Assembly (NCBI RefSeq): GCF_009711135.1
Contig: NZ_WMIC01000003.1
Span: forward strand, 62,001 to 126,000
Direction: 5' to 3'
Origin: Flavobacterium sp. LC2016-01
Lineage (GTDB): Bacteria > Bacteroidota > Bacteroidia > Flavobacteriales > Flavobacteriaceae
Length of the DNA stretch: 64,000 nt
Every line of letters begins with the position of its first letter. Within the stretch, counting starts at the first letter, position 1. Made by a program: the position numbers and the translations under genes. The notes beneath the pieces were generated by a model. It ran no database searches, was not told where the DNA came from, and saw nothing but the letters and a program-made list of their open reading frames with translations. Positions 28,586-35,984 of the stretch are shown here, piece after piece.

Positions 28586-29185
28586 CTAAATACTTGAGAG
28601 ATAGGAGTATAAAGTTATATTATCAGGAAGTTTTATCTTCGAAATAATTCTCTCTTTTCTTTTTTTACTTGCATATATTGTTATACTCAACAGATTTGAA
28701 ATCTCTTTAGTCGTTAAATTCATATAGATATAAGCAATATAACGCATATCATTAGACGTTAATGATGGGTGTAGTTTTCGGAGTCTTGCCAGAAAACCGG
28801 GATTTACTTCTTCAAAATGAAAAACAAATGTTTCCCATTCATTATCATTTCTTAAATAATCTTTTAAATGTTTAATATGTATATCCAAAGTAGAGATTTT
28901 CGAAAGTTTTGGTATATTTTCTATAGACATAATCAAATTATTAATAAGCTGATTTCTGCCCGAAAGATATAATGCTCTCGCAGAAAGCTTCCTGTTTCTT
29001 AATTCAATTTCTTTTTTCAGTAGTTCCTGTTCCCTGTTCATTTCATGAATTTGCTTTTCCATTTCCAGATTTCTCCTTTGGGCTATTAGCTTTTTTTGCC
29101 TTTGTATCAAGATCAGAAGCGTAAAAATGAGCAAGGATATTATATTTATTGAATAACAAAATTTATGTTCTTTTTGCAATTGCAT
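28586..29185 (-). CDS. Truncated membrane-anchored LuxR-type regulator
   Basis: 199 residues: one membrane segment (INIISLLIFTLLILI, residues ~14-28), a charged coiled coil (30-65), then a segment with the pattern FHFEEVNPGFLARLRKLHPS and LTSNDMRYIAYIYMNLTTKE. That is the conserved C-terminal unit of Bacteroidota TPR/LuxR one-component regulators. The usual N-terminal TPR sensor (300+ residues) is missing: the upstream frame stops within 20 codons, next to a run of nine A, and the neighbouring hydrolase gene lies 120 bp away. The HTH helix 3 is degenerate. It is either a remnant or a small stand-alone membrane regulator. Confidence 0.6.
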   Translation of the reverse strand: MQLQKEHKFCYSINIISLLIFTLLILIQRQKKLIAQRRNLEMEKQIHEMNREQELLKKEIELRNRKLSARALYLSGRNQLINNLIMSIENIPKLSKISTLDIHIKHLKDYLRNDNEWETFVFHFEEVNPGFLARLRKLHPSLTSNDMRYIAYIYMNLTTKEISNLLSITIYASKKRKERIISKIKLPDNITLYSYLSSI

Positions 29186-29304
29186 AAACCAATCGTTTAT
29201 TGTTTTTTTTTAAACCGGTTACTGTTGCCATTTCTTCTTTCATCATCTCAAACAATAGCCCAGCAACCGGCTTTCTTTTATAAATTATATACTTCAATTT
29301 GATC

Positions 29305-30171
29305 TTAATTCAATAAGAATGAATTTACTTCCTGAGAAAAATCTTTGGAATACTGAAAAATGCCGCCATGACCTGAATCACTCCAAAGTACTAGTTTCGC
29401 ATTCGGAATATTCTGAAGCATCACATAAGAATTGATCGAATCGACCATACTATCCTCACTTCCATTCACAATAAGTACAGGCTGTTTAATCGCTTTAAGC
29501 TGTGTATTGCCTTCATCTGTCGCTAAACCGTAGTTTATAATTGCTTTAGCCTGACTTGCAATTGTATCCTGACTCGTTGGAGAATCTCTGTCTATTTTTC
29601 TTTCAGATAATCTTTCTAAGAAAGCTTCGCCCGCTTTAATACTGCTTGGCGTTTTGCTGAAAAAAAGATTTATCAATACTCTGTCTGGTCCATCAACAAA
29701 AGCTTTTTCTAAATGTGACTCTAGTTGTGCAATTGCTTTTCCACCTATCGATCCTGTGCCTGCCAATATAAGTTTATTCACCAATTCTGGATAATTTGCC
29801 GCTATCTCCTGTCCTATAAAACCGCCAAGAGAAAAACCCAAAATATTAACTTTATTGTAACCCAAGGCATGAATAAAATCTACAGCATCCTGTGCCATCT
29901 CTTTTACATTCTCAGGAGTAGTCCCGTTTGAACTGCCAACACCTCTGTTGTTAAATAATATTACCGGATAATTACTGGCAACTGCATTTGTAACTTCGGG
30001 ATCCCAATTATCCATGTTTCCGGTGAAGTGTTGTAAAAAGATAACGGGTATGCCTTCTTTCTTTCCAAAAGAGCGGTAAGTAAAATCGGCTCCATTTACG
30101 TTGATCGATTTTGTTGGGGCTGTTTTATGGGTGAATTCGCCCAATGCTAAAATATTTTCTTTTGTTTCCAT
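29305..30171 (-). CDS. Alpha/beta hydrolase
   Basis: Cytosolic alpha/beta hydrolase, 288 residues. Seen: HG-like block IPVIFLQHFTGNMDNWDP near residues 39-56, VILFNNRGVGSSNG, nucleophile elbow NILGFSLGGFIGQEIA near 107-122, acid NGSEDSMVDSIN, and SDSGHGGIFQY with the catalytic His. Architecture matches haloperoxidase/carboxylesterase-type hydrolases with a helical lid (residues ~150-200). Different subfamily from the three paralogues that follow. Substrate unknown. Confidence 0.88.
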   Translation of the reverse strand: METKENILALGEFTHKTAPTKSINVNGADFTYRSFGKKEGIPVIFLQHFTGNMDNWDPEVTNAVASNYPVILFNNRGVGSSNGTTPENVKEMAQDAVDFIHALGYNKVNILGFSLGGFIGQEIAANYPELVNKLILAGTGSIGGKAIAQLESHLEKAFVDGPDRVLINLFFSKTPSSIKAGEAFLERLSERKIDRDSPTSQDTIASQAKAIINYGLATDEGNTQLKAIKQPVLIVNGSEDSMVDSINSYVMLQNIPNAKLVLWSDSGHGGIFQYSKDFSQEVNSFLLN

Positions 30172-30288
30172 TTGTTTTTAGATATTATTTATAATTGAGA
30201 TAAGAACCACTATTTGCCGCTGAATGCTTTATTAAAGGTTTTTACTGGCTAAGAATGATTCTTACCTGTGATATTGTTTAAGCGATAT

Positions 30289-31086
30289 TTATTTTGTTTC
30301 TACAGTAATGATTTGAGCCAAAACATGCGGGAACATGATAAAAGGCGTATGGCTTGACGGAAGAGCATATAATCTTTCGATACCCGCATCTTTTGTCATT
30401 TTTTGCTGCAATGAATAACCTATTGTATGGTCATTTAAAGTGTAAACAAATACTTTATTGATTTTTCCAAATTTACCTTCGGTCAGTGTTACCGGAGTTG
30501 CTAAAGGTGCTAAAGGTTCTGGTTTTAAATTATTGCTTACATAATCTGCTACTTGTTTAGGAGCATCAGCAAGGAAAACATCAGCAATACCTTCTTTTTT
30601 GATGCTTGCAATTCCTGCTTTTTCATCTATAATAAGATTTTTACCAACATGGCTCTCTCCATCAGTTTTTGCAAGAGACAATAAGCTTTCTCCATTTTTT
30701 GGTACATAAGCCGCAATATAAACTACCTTTTTTATCTGAGGCGCAATGTCTTCTGCAACCTGACTTGCCACAATGCCGCCAAAACTATGTGCCACAAGCA
30801 CTACATTTTGTTTGTTTCCAATGGCTTTTTTAACTTCTTCAACATACAGCTTTAAGCTTATCGCTGAAATTGCAGTATTATCATTTCCATGTCCCGGAAG
30901 GTTAAAAGAAATAACTGAATTTCCGCCAGCAATTAAATCTTCTGAAACGTGCTGCCAATCATTTGAAGATGACCATGCACCGTGGATTATTACAATTGTG
31001 TTTTCGTTTTTAGCTTTGTTGGTTTGTGATGAAGCTGTAATAGTTGTAAGTAATAGCATTGCTATTAATAAAATTGAATTTTTCAT
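30289..31086 (-). CDS. Secreted methylesterase-like alpha/beta hydrolase (paralogue A)
   Basis: 265 residues with a signal peptide (MKNSILLIAMLLLTTITASSQ). Compact hydrolase of the plant-methylesterase/hydroxynitrile-lyase-like group. Seen: NTIVIIHGAWSSSNDWQHV, ISFNLPGHGNDN, nucleophile VLVAHSFGGIVASQVAE, VVYIAAYVPKNGESLLSLA, the acid region NDHTIGYSLQQKM and the His in LPSSHTPFIMF. It is very similar along its length to the gene at 31966-32736 (shared blocks such as GKNLIIDEKAG / GKNLVVDEQSG and DVFLADAPK), so the two are recent duplicates, one exported and one cytosolic. Confidence 0.88.
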   Translation of the reverse strand: MKNSILLIAMLLLTTITASSQTNKAKNENTIVIIHGAWSSSNDWQHVSEDLIAGGNSVISFNLPGHGNDNTAISAISLKLYVEEVKKAIGNKQNVVLVAHSFGGIVASQVAEDIAPQIKKVVYIAAYVPKNGESLLSLAKTDGESHVGKNLIIDEKAGIASIKKEGIADVFLADAPKQVADYVSNNLKPEPLAPLATPVTLTEGKFGKINKVFVYTLNDHTIGYSLQQKMTKDAGIERLYALPSSHTPFIMFPHVLAQIITVETK

Positions 31087-31113
31087 GATATATATTTTGT
31101 TATGTGTTGATAA

Positions 31114-31929
31114 TTAGTTTGCTGCAATTTTTGTTAAGATTGATGATAAGTCGTCGGTTTTTGAAAGGAATGGACTATGTCCTGTATTAATCTCGTAAAC
31201 AGATTCTACTTTGCTAGCTGAAATCATTTTGTTTTGCAAATAAGGCGACACTACGTGATCCTGTAAAGTTTTGATGTATACTTTTTTAACTGATCCAAAA
31301 TTTTTATCAGTAAGCACTACAGGATTAATAAATGGGATTAAAGGCTCTGTTCGATAGTTTTTCAATACAAGATTTTGAATTTCTGGAGTACCGTCCTGAA
31401 TAAATAGATTCACGATTTGGTCCTGTTTTACATCGACAATACCTTTGTCGTAATTAAAAATCAGATTACCCGTAATTCCAAGCTGAGAATCTGGATCCAT
31501 ATGTGCCAAGTTATCTAATGTTTGACCAGTAACCGGTAAATAAGCGGCAACATAAACCAGTTTTTCGATTTTTGAAGGTACCTCTTCTGCAACCGAAGAA
31601 ATTATCATACCGCCCAGACTATGGCCTACTAAAATAACCTTCCCGTCTATTGTTGAAAGTGCATCTATTACCTTTTGTTTATAAACATCCAATGTTATTT
31701 TTTCTGGAGAAGTCTGATCACCGCCATGGCCCGGTAACTCGACCACAATTACTTTATTACCCTGTTTTTCCAGATTAGTTTTAACGGCCTGCCATACATA
31801 CGGAGCTTGCCATGCGCCATGAACGAGTACATAATTTTTAGGTTCAGGTTGTGCATCATCATTTGAACAAGAGGATAAAATAAGGGCGCAAGCTGCTATG
31901 ACAAATTGAATCAATTTGAATTTTTTCAT
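31114..31929 (-). CDS. Lipoprotein methylesterase-like alpha/beta hydrolase (paralogue B)
   Basis: 271 residues with a lipoprotein signal (lipobox LILSSC, cysteine near residue 21). Same fold and motif order as its neighbours: NYVLVHGAWQAPYVWQAV, VIVVELPGHGGDQTSPE, nucleophile VILVGHSLGGMIISSVAE, LVYVAAYLPVTGQTLDNLA, LQDHVVSPYLQNKM, and NTGHSPFLS with the His. More divergent than the A/C pair. Its position between them suggests an older tandem duplication. It should be anchored in a membrane facing the periplasm or cell surface. Confidence 0.88.
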   Translation of the reverse strand: MKKFKLIQFVIAACALILSSCSNDDAQPEPKNYVLVHGAWQAPYVWQAVKTNLEKQGNKVIVVELPGHGGDQTSPEKITLDVYKQKVIDALSTIDGKVILVGHSLGGMIISSVAEEVPSKIEKLVYVAAYLPVTGQTLDNLAHMDPDSQLGITGNLIFNYDKGIVDVKQDQIVNLFIQDGTPEIQNLVLKNYRTEPLIPFINPVVLTDKNFGSVKKVYIKTLQDHVVSPYLQNKMISASKVESVYEINTGHSPFLSKTDDLSSILTKIAAN

Positions 31930-31965
31930 GATTGTAATTTTTAAATGTTATTTGTGAAATGTGTT

Positions 31966-32736
31966 TTATTTAGCTTCTAAAGCTATGATTGAAGATAGTA
32001 TTTGAGGAAATACTATAAATGGAGTGTGGCTTGAAGGAAGTGAGTAAGTTCTTAAGATTCCCGCATCTTCTACCATTTTTTGCTGAAGTGAATAACCAAT
32101 AGTATGGTCATTTTGACTGTGAACATATACCTTGGCAACTTTCCCGAAATTAGTCTCACTCAATGTAACTGGCGTGGATAATGGAGCCAAAGGTTCTGGT
32201 CGCAGATTATTAGTTACATATTCTGCTACTGGTTTTGGAGCATCGGCTAAAAAGACATCTGTAATTGCTTCTTTAGTTATTGTAGCAACTCCCGATTGCT
32301 CATCTACAACAAGATTTTTACCTACATGACTCTCTGAATCCATTTGTGCAAGTGATAATAAACTTTCTCCATTTTGAGGAACAAAAGCAGCAATGTAAAT
32401 TAGCTTTTTGATTTGTGGAGCAATCAATTCAGCCACTTCGCTTACTACTATTCCCCCAAAACTGTGACCTACAAGAGTAACATTAGTTTCGCTGCCAATA
32501 GCTTTTAAAACTTCATAGACATAAAGTTGTAAACTAATATTTGATACGGGTGTTTGATCAGTACCATGACCAGGAAGATTTACAATAATTAGATTGTTTT
32601 CTGGAGAGTTAAGATAACCCGCAACGTGATGCCAGTCGTTAGCAGATGACCATGCTCCATGAACAATTACAATTGTATTTTTACTGTTTGATGATGAATT
32701 TAATTCGTTCTGTGTGTTTGTTTTTTCGATTTCCAT
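31966..32736 (-). CDS. Cytosolic methylesterase-like alpha/beta hydrolase (paralogue C)
   Basis: 256 residues from the ATG at 32736 (an in-frame start at 32790 would add a non-conserved leader). No signal peptide. Seen: NTIVIVHGAWSSANDWHHV, IIVNLPGHGTDQTPVS, nucleophile VTLVGHSFGGIVVSEVAE, LIYIAAFVPQNGESLLSLA, DHTIGYSLQQKM and LPSSHTPFIVF. Close duplicate of the gene at 30289-31086. First gene of a three-hydrolase run spaced by 36 and 27 bp, so likely one operon whose products act in cytosol, membrane and periplasm. Confidence 0.88.
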   Translation of the reverse strand: MEIEKTNTQNELNSSSNSKNTIVIVHGAWSSANDWHHVAGYLNSPENNLIIVNLPGHGTDQTPVSNISLQLYVYEVLKAIGSETNVTLVGHSFGGIVVSEVAELIAPQIKKLIYIAAFVPQNGESLLSLAQMDSESHVGKNLVVDEQSGVATITKEAITDVFLADAPKPVAEYVTNNLRPEPLAPLSTPVTLSETNFGKVAKVYVHSQNDHTIGYSLQQKMVEDAGILRTYSLPSSHTPFIVFPQILSSIIALEAK

Positions 32737-33037
32737 AATATTTGTTTGTTTAATACTATGCAAAGAAAGAGCGAATAAAACCTGTGGCACTTGTCTTGTG
32801 ACAAGTAATGAAATTAGATCTGTTTTTTTTTATTTTTTATATAAGAGGGCGCTAGAATTCTGAGCAACAAAAGCTTATAAAATATAGCTTTACCGACTTT
32901 TTTATATTTATTGTGACCTTGATGGTACAGAATTCGAACCATCTGTTAGAAGATTTAAAGCTTTTGAATGATGTTTACTAGTTTTATCTTTTAAAAATAA
33001 TGATATATTAGCTATACGAATAAGTTAACTGCTTTTT
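32737..33037. other. Intergenic region upstream of hydrolase operon
   Basis: 301 bp without coding potential between divergent genes. No promoter with a full consensus is seen. A segment near 32929-32958 (AGAATTCGAACCATCTG) resembles the TTCGAACC T-loop region of minus-strand tRNA genes in this window but does not fold into a tRNA. Confidence 0.25.
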
Positions 33038-33637
33038 ATGAAAAGACAATACGGAGTATATTTAGTTATTTTGTTTCTTGCAATTGGTTGTAAAAAGAAC
33101 GCAATCGAAAAACTGGAAGTTAAAAAAGAAAATTTAAAAAGTACAACTGATATAGTAAAAACTATAGGTGATACAACTGCTAAACTTTCAAAAAAGGAAA
33201 ATAGATATGTTAATAATATTAATGATATTTCAAAAGATACAGTTATTGCCTGTAGGTATTTTGAATTAATGTATTCGACAAATGGCGCAAAAACTTGGAA
33301 AAATATCAAGACATCGTTGATGTTTAAAGATATAACTTTTACTGATAAAAAGGTTCTTATTGGAATTGATAGTTGGGTAGGAATTCACGAATCGGATTAT
33401 TCTCGAATACATATTTCAAAAGATTTTGGAAATTCTTGGGAAACAGTAACCTTTGATACTAGAAAATTTTTCCCAATGGAAATAATTTCAAATCCAAAAG
33501 AGCAACTTTGTGTGCGTACAGTTGAAAACAAGGTCTATAAATTTCAAGGTACAAATTATAAGAAAGATTGGATATATGTAAAAACGATACCAGAAACGGA
33601 ATATACAAGAGATATAGTTGATTATCATACGGAATAA
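33038..33637 (+). CDS. Lipoprotein with BNR/Asp-box repeats, 5' part of a frameshifted gene
   Basis: 199 residues with lipobox FLAIGCKK (cysteine at residue 18). Contains two Asp-box-like turns, YSTNGAKTWKNI near residue 79 and ISKDFGNSWETV near 125, as in sialidase/photosystem-assembly-type beta-propellers. The frame stops at 33637, but a +1 change near 33631-33637 would continue directly into the frame that ends at 33954. The protein is therefore probably the first two-thirds of a ~304-residue beta-propeller-like lipoprotein. Function unknown. Confidence 0.6.
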   Translation: MKRQYGVYLVILFLAIGCKKNAIEKLEVKKENLKSTTDIVKTIGDTTAKLSKKENRYVNNINDISKDTVIACRYFELMYSTNGAKTWKNIKTSLMFKDITFTDKKVLIGIDSWVGIHESDYSRIHISKDFGNSWETVTFDTRKFFPMEIISNPKEQLCVRTVENKVYKFQGTNYKKDWIYVKTIPETEYTRDIVDYHTE

Positions 33638-33954
33638 ATGATGAAAGTGATAACGTGAAGCTTTATAAAAAAAGCAAGAATAAAACGGACACGTTGGTTT
33701 ACTTAGATTTATGCAGTGAAGCTAGAGAAATAGTTCAAAAAGATAAAGTGGTACATATTTCAGGAACAGGAATAGATAAAAAAACTAGTAAACAATATGG
33801 ATATTACGGGCAATTAATCCATGATAAAACATTAAAACAATATAAACTCCCAGGTTGGTTTACAAATATTAAAAAAACCAAATTTAATGTATATATCATG
33901 TGTGAAGATGGGTTGTATATTGTAAAAGATGAAAAAATAAAACAGTTGTATTAA
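33634..33954 (+). pseudogene. 3' part of the frameshifted lipoprotein gene
   Basis: Continuation of the preceding gene in another frame. From about 33634 it reads INDESDNVKLYKKSKNKTD and continues with propeller-like blades (VYIMCEDGLYIVKDEKI) to the stop at 33954. The only internal start would be a GTG at 33655 without a ribosome-binding site or signal peptide. The two parts join in sense if one A is added in the short A run after the codon for Thr-Glu. Either a real frameshift mutation or a base-calling error. Confidence 0.55.
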
Positions 33955-34088
33955 GTCTAATAAAAAAATAAGATAACTTTATTTAGTTCTCTTTATTAAA
34001 AAATTGTTCTAACTCCAATAAGTCAACTTAATAAGATGTACAATTCCTAATTCACAAAATAAAACTTACGTAAAAATCAAAAAAACAT

Positions 34089-34123
34089 AAAAAAGCCTAT
34101 TTCAAAACGAAATAGGCTTTTTT
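34089..34123. terminator. Bidirectional intrinsic terminator
   Basis: AAAAAAGCCTATTTC / GAAATAGGCTTTTTT, a perfect 15-bp stem with a 5-nt loop and A/T tails on both sides. It works for the lipoprotein gene (plus) and for a tRNA transcript (minus), and directly abuts the tRNA relic. Confidence 0.9.
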
Positions 34124-34125
34124 AA

Positions 34126-34167
34126 TGCCCCCGGATGGGTTCGAACCCTTGACCTCACGATTGAAAA
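34126..34167 (-). pseudogene. 3' half of a tRNA gene (relic)
   Basis: On the minus strand: an anticodon loop-like TTTTCAA, 3' anticodon stem TCGTG, variable AGGTC, T-arm AAGGG-TTCGAAC-CCATC and acceptor strand CGGGGGC plus A. No 5' half exists: the sequence upstream of the loop (CCTGG instead of the expected CACGA) does not pair. The T stem has two mismatches. Similarity ends at the anticodon loop, which is the usual crossover point of tRNA-targeting integrases, but no integrase is present. It is a decayed relic in the tail of the tRNA operon. Confidence 0.55.
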
Positions 34168-34193
34168 CCAGGAAATCAAATCTAATACAAAAC

Positions 34194-34221
34194 AAAAAAG
34201 CCACTCGATTGAGTGGCTTTT
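34194..34221 (-). terminator. Intrinsic terminator of the tRNA operon
   Basis: Minus strand AAAAGCCACTC - AATC loop - GAGTGGCTTTTTT, perfect 11-bp stem with T-run. It lies 5 bp beyond tRNA-Arg. Nearly the same as the hairpin at 26221-26250. Confidence 0.88.
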
Positions 34222-34225
34222 GTTG

Positions 34226-34299
34226 TGATCCCAGAAGGATTCGAACCTTCGACCTACGCATTAGAAGTGCGTTGCTCTATCCAGCTGAGCTATGGAACC
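34226..34299 (-). tRNA. tRNA-Arg (TCT)
   Basis: Complete cloverleaf of 74 nt on the minus strand: acceptor GGTTCCA with TGGGATC (two G-T pairs), D arm AGCTCAGCTGGATAGAGC, anticodon arm ACGCA-CTTCTAA-TGCGT (anticodon TCT), T arm GAAGG-TTCGAAT-CCTTC, discriminator A. CCA is not encoded. Last intact gene of the Ser-Pro-Arg tRNA operon. Confidence 0.96.
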
Positions 34300-34334
34300 A
34301 AAATAAGGTTTTTACAAAAAACTCTTAAAAAAAG

Positions 34335-34409
34335 TCGGGGTGGCAGGATTCGAACCTGCGGCCTCCTGCTCCCAAAGCAGGCGCGATAACCGGGCTACGC
34401 TACACCCCG
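34335..34409 (-). tRNA. tRNA-Pro (TGG)
   Basis: 75-nt cloverleaf on the minus strand: acceptor CGGGGTG/CACCCCG, anticodon arm CCTGC-TTTGGGA-GCAGG (anticodon TGG), T arm GCAGG-TTCGAAT-CCTGC, discriminator A. Middle gene of the tRNA operon. Confidence 0.97.
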
Positions 34410-34424
34410 AAGGCAAAATTTAAG

Positions 34425-34508
34425 CGGAGAGACAGGGACTCGAACCCTGGCGACGGTTACCCGTCGACAGATTAGCAATCTGCTCCATTACCGCTCTGGC
34501 ACCTCTCC
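34425..34508 (-). tRNA. tRNA-Ser (GCT)
   Basis: 84-nt class II tRNA on the minus strand: acceptor GGAGAGG/TCTCTCC, anticodon arm CAGAT-TGCTA-ATCTG region with anticodon GCT, long variable arm CGACGG-GTAA-CCGTCG, T arm CAGGG-TTCGAGT-CCCTG, discriminator G. First gene of the operon, downstream of a perfect promoter at 34541-34571. Confidence 0.97.
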
Positions 34509-34540
34509 AAGCTCAAGAAACGTGTTCTGTTTTGCGGTTG

Positions 34541-34571
34541 CAAATGTAAGACAACATTCCATATCTCACAA
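34541..34571 (-). promoter_or_regulatory. Promoter of the tRNA operon
   Basis: Minus strand TTG (34571-34569), 20-nt spacer, TACATTTG (34548-34541): full match to the Bacteroidota sigma-ABfr consensus TTG-N17-20-TAnnTTTG. Predicted start near 34535, about 27 nt before tRNA-Ser. Confidence 0.8.
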
Positions 34572-34680
34572 CTATTTTTGCACTTTTTTTAATCTTTTTT
34601 CTAAAACACTTCACAATCAAACGAATAGAATTAACAAAAATTTCATCTTAAATTTAAAATCACCCTATTTGATACAAAAT

Positions 34681-34710
34681 TTGAATTTATTCAAATAAAG
34701 AGTAAATTTG
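34681..34710 (+). promoter_or_regulatory. Promoter of the thiolase gene
   Basis: TTG at 34681-34683, 19-nt spacer, TAAATTTG at 34703-34710: full Bacteroidota housekeeping promoter. Predicted start near 34717, 18-nt leader to the ATG. Confidence 0.8.
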
Positions 34711-34734
34711 CTAGATAACTAATATTAACAGAAA

Positions 34735-35913
34735 ATGAACAAAAGAGTTGTGATTGTTTCTGCCGTTAGAACACCTATCGGAAGTTTCATGGGAGGGTTA
34801 TCTACCGTACCCGCACCAAAATTAGGCGCTGCCGCTATAAAAGGAGCGCTTTCAAAAATTAACCTTGACCCAAAATTAGTTGATGAAGTTTTCATGGGGA
34901 ACGTAATTCAGGCAGGCGTTGGACAAGCTCCAGCTCGTCAGGCTGCGCTTTTTGCAGGATTACCTGTTGAAGTTGCCGCTACAACTGTAAACAAAGTTTG
35001 TGCCTCTGGAATGAAAGCCGTAATGTTCGCTGCTCAGGCCATTGCCTGCGGAGATGCTGAAATCGTAGTGGCAGGCGGAATGGAAAGCATGAGCTTGATT
35101 CCACACTACGTGCAAATGCGTGCTGGAAACAAATTTGGCCCTGCAACAATGCTGGACGGAATGCAAAAAGATGGTTTGACAGATGCTTACGATAACAACG
35201 CAATGGGAGTTTGCGCTGATTTATGTGCAACTGAATACAACATCAGCCGTGAAGAACAAGATAATTTCGCAATTCAATCTTACGAAAGAAGCGCAAAAGC
35301 GTGGGATGCCGGAAAATTCGACAATGAAGTTGTTCCTGTTGAAGTGCCGCAAAGACGTGGCGAACCAATTATATTTTCAAAAGACGAAGAATATACTAAT
35401 GTAAAATTGGATAAAATTCCTTCGTTAAGTGCTGTTTTCACAAAAGACGGAACGGTTACTGCTGCAAATGCTTCAACAATAAACGACGGAGCTGCCGCTT
35501 TAGTTTTAATGTCTGAAGAAAAAGCAATTGCATTAGGCCTAAAACCTTTGGCTTTCATCAAAGGATATGCTGATGCTGCACAGGAACCAAAATGGTTTAC
35601 TACAAGTCCGGCAAAAGCATTGCCTAAAGCTTTAAATAAAGCAGGAATTACTATTGGCGATGTTGATTATTTCGAATTCAACGAAGCATTTTCTGTTGTT
35701 GGCTTAGCCAATTCAAAAATTCTTGGACTTGATAATGATAAAGTAAACGTAAACGGTGGTGCTGTTTCTTTAGGACATCCTCTTGGTTGTTCAGGAGCAA
35801 GAATCATCGTAACTTTGCTGAATGTTTTAGAACAAAACAATGCAAAAACCGGAGCTGCCGCAATTTGCAATGGCGGTGGCGGTGCATCAGCAATTGTTAT
35901 CGAAAGAGCTTAA
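34735..35913 (+). CDS. Acetyl-CoA C-acetyltransferase (thiolase)
   Basis: Degradative/biosynthetic thiolase interconverting two acetyl-CoA and acetoacetyl-CoA, or cleaving 3-ketoacyl-CoA. 392 residues. Seen: RTPIGSFMGGLSTVPAPKLG, nucleophile VNKVCASGMKAVM (Cys near 87), GGMESMSLIPHY, FNEAFSVVGLAN, catalytic His in NGGAVSLGHPLGCSG near 343-357, and the second Cys in AAICNGGGGASAIVIE. All active-site residues are present. The 392-residue length and sequence fit the acetoacetyl-CoA (AtoB/PhaA/ThlA) type. Monocistronic, with its own promoter and terminator. Confidence 0.95.
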   Translation: MNKRVVIVSAVRTPIGSFMGGLSTVPAPKLGAAAIKGALSKINLDPKLVDEVFMGNVIQAGVGQAPARQAALFAGLPVEVAATTVNKVCASGMKAVMFAAQAIACGDAEIVVAGGMESMSLIPHYVQMRAGNKFGPATMLDGMQKDGLTDAYDNNAMGVCADLCATEYNISREEQDNFAIQSYERSAKAWDAGKFDNEVVPVEVPQRRGEPIIFSKDEEYTNVKLDKIPSLSAVFTKDGTVTAANASTINDGAAALVLMSEEKAIALGLKPLAFIKGYADAAQEPKWFTTSPAKALPKALNKAGITIGDVDYFEFNEAFSVVGLANSKILGLDNDKVNVNGGAVSLGHPLGCSGARIIVTLLNVLEQNNAKTGAAAICNGGGGASAIVIERA

Positions 35914-35927
35914 ATACTATTACAATA

Positions 35928-35966
35928 AATTAGGAGTTATTAGAAATTAGTAACTCCTAATTTTCA
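35928..35966 (+). terminator. Terminator after the thiolase gene
   Basis: AATTAGGAGTTA / TAACTCCTAATT, a perfect 12-bp stem with an 11-nt loop followed by TTTTC. It begins 15 bp after the stop codon. Confidence 0.7.
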
Positions 35967-35984
35967 ACTTATAAATGACCCTAA

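Noticed and set aside
32929..32958. tRNA-like TTCGAACC segment upstream of the hydrolase operon
   Set aside because: No anticodon or acceptor stem can be formed around it; probably chance, or too decayed to call.
34125..34328. 67-codon plus-strand reading frame across the tRNA region
   Set aside because: It is the antisense of the tRNA relic, the operon terminator and tRNA-Arg; such frames are a common false gene.
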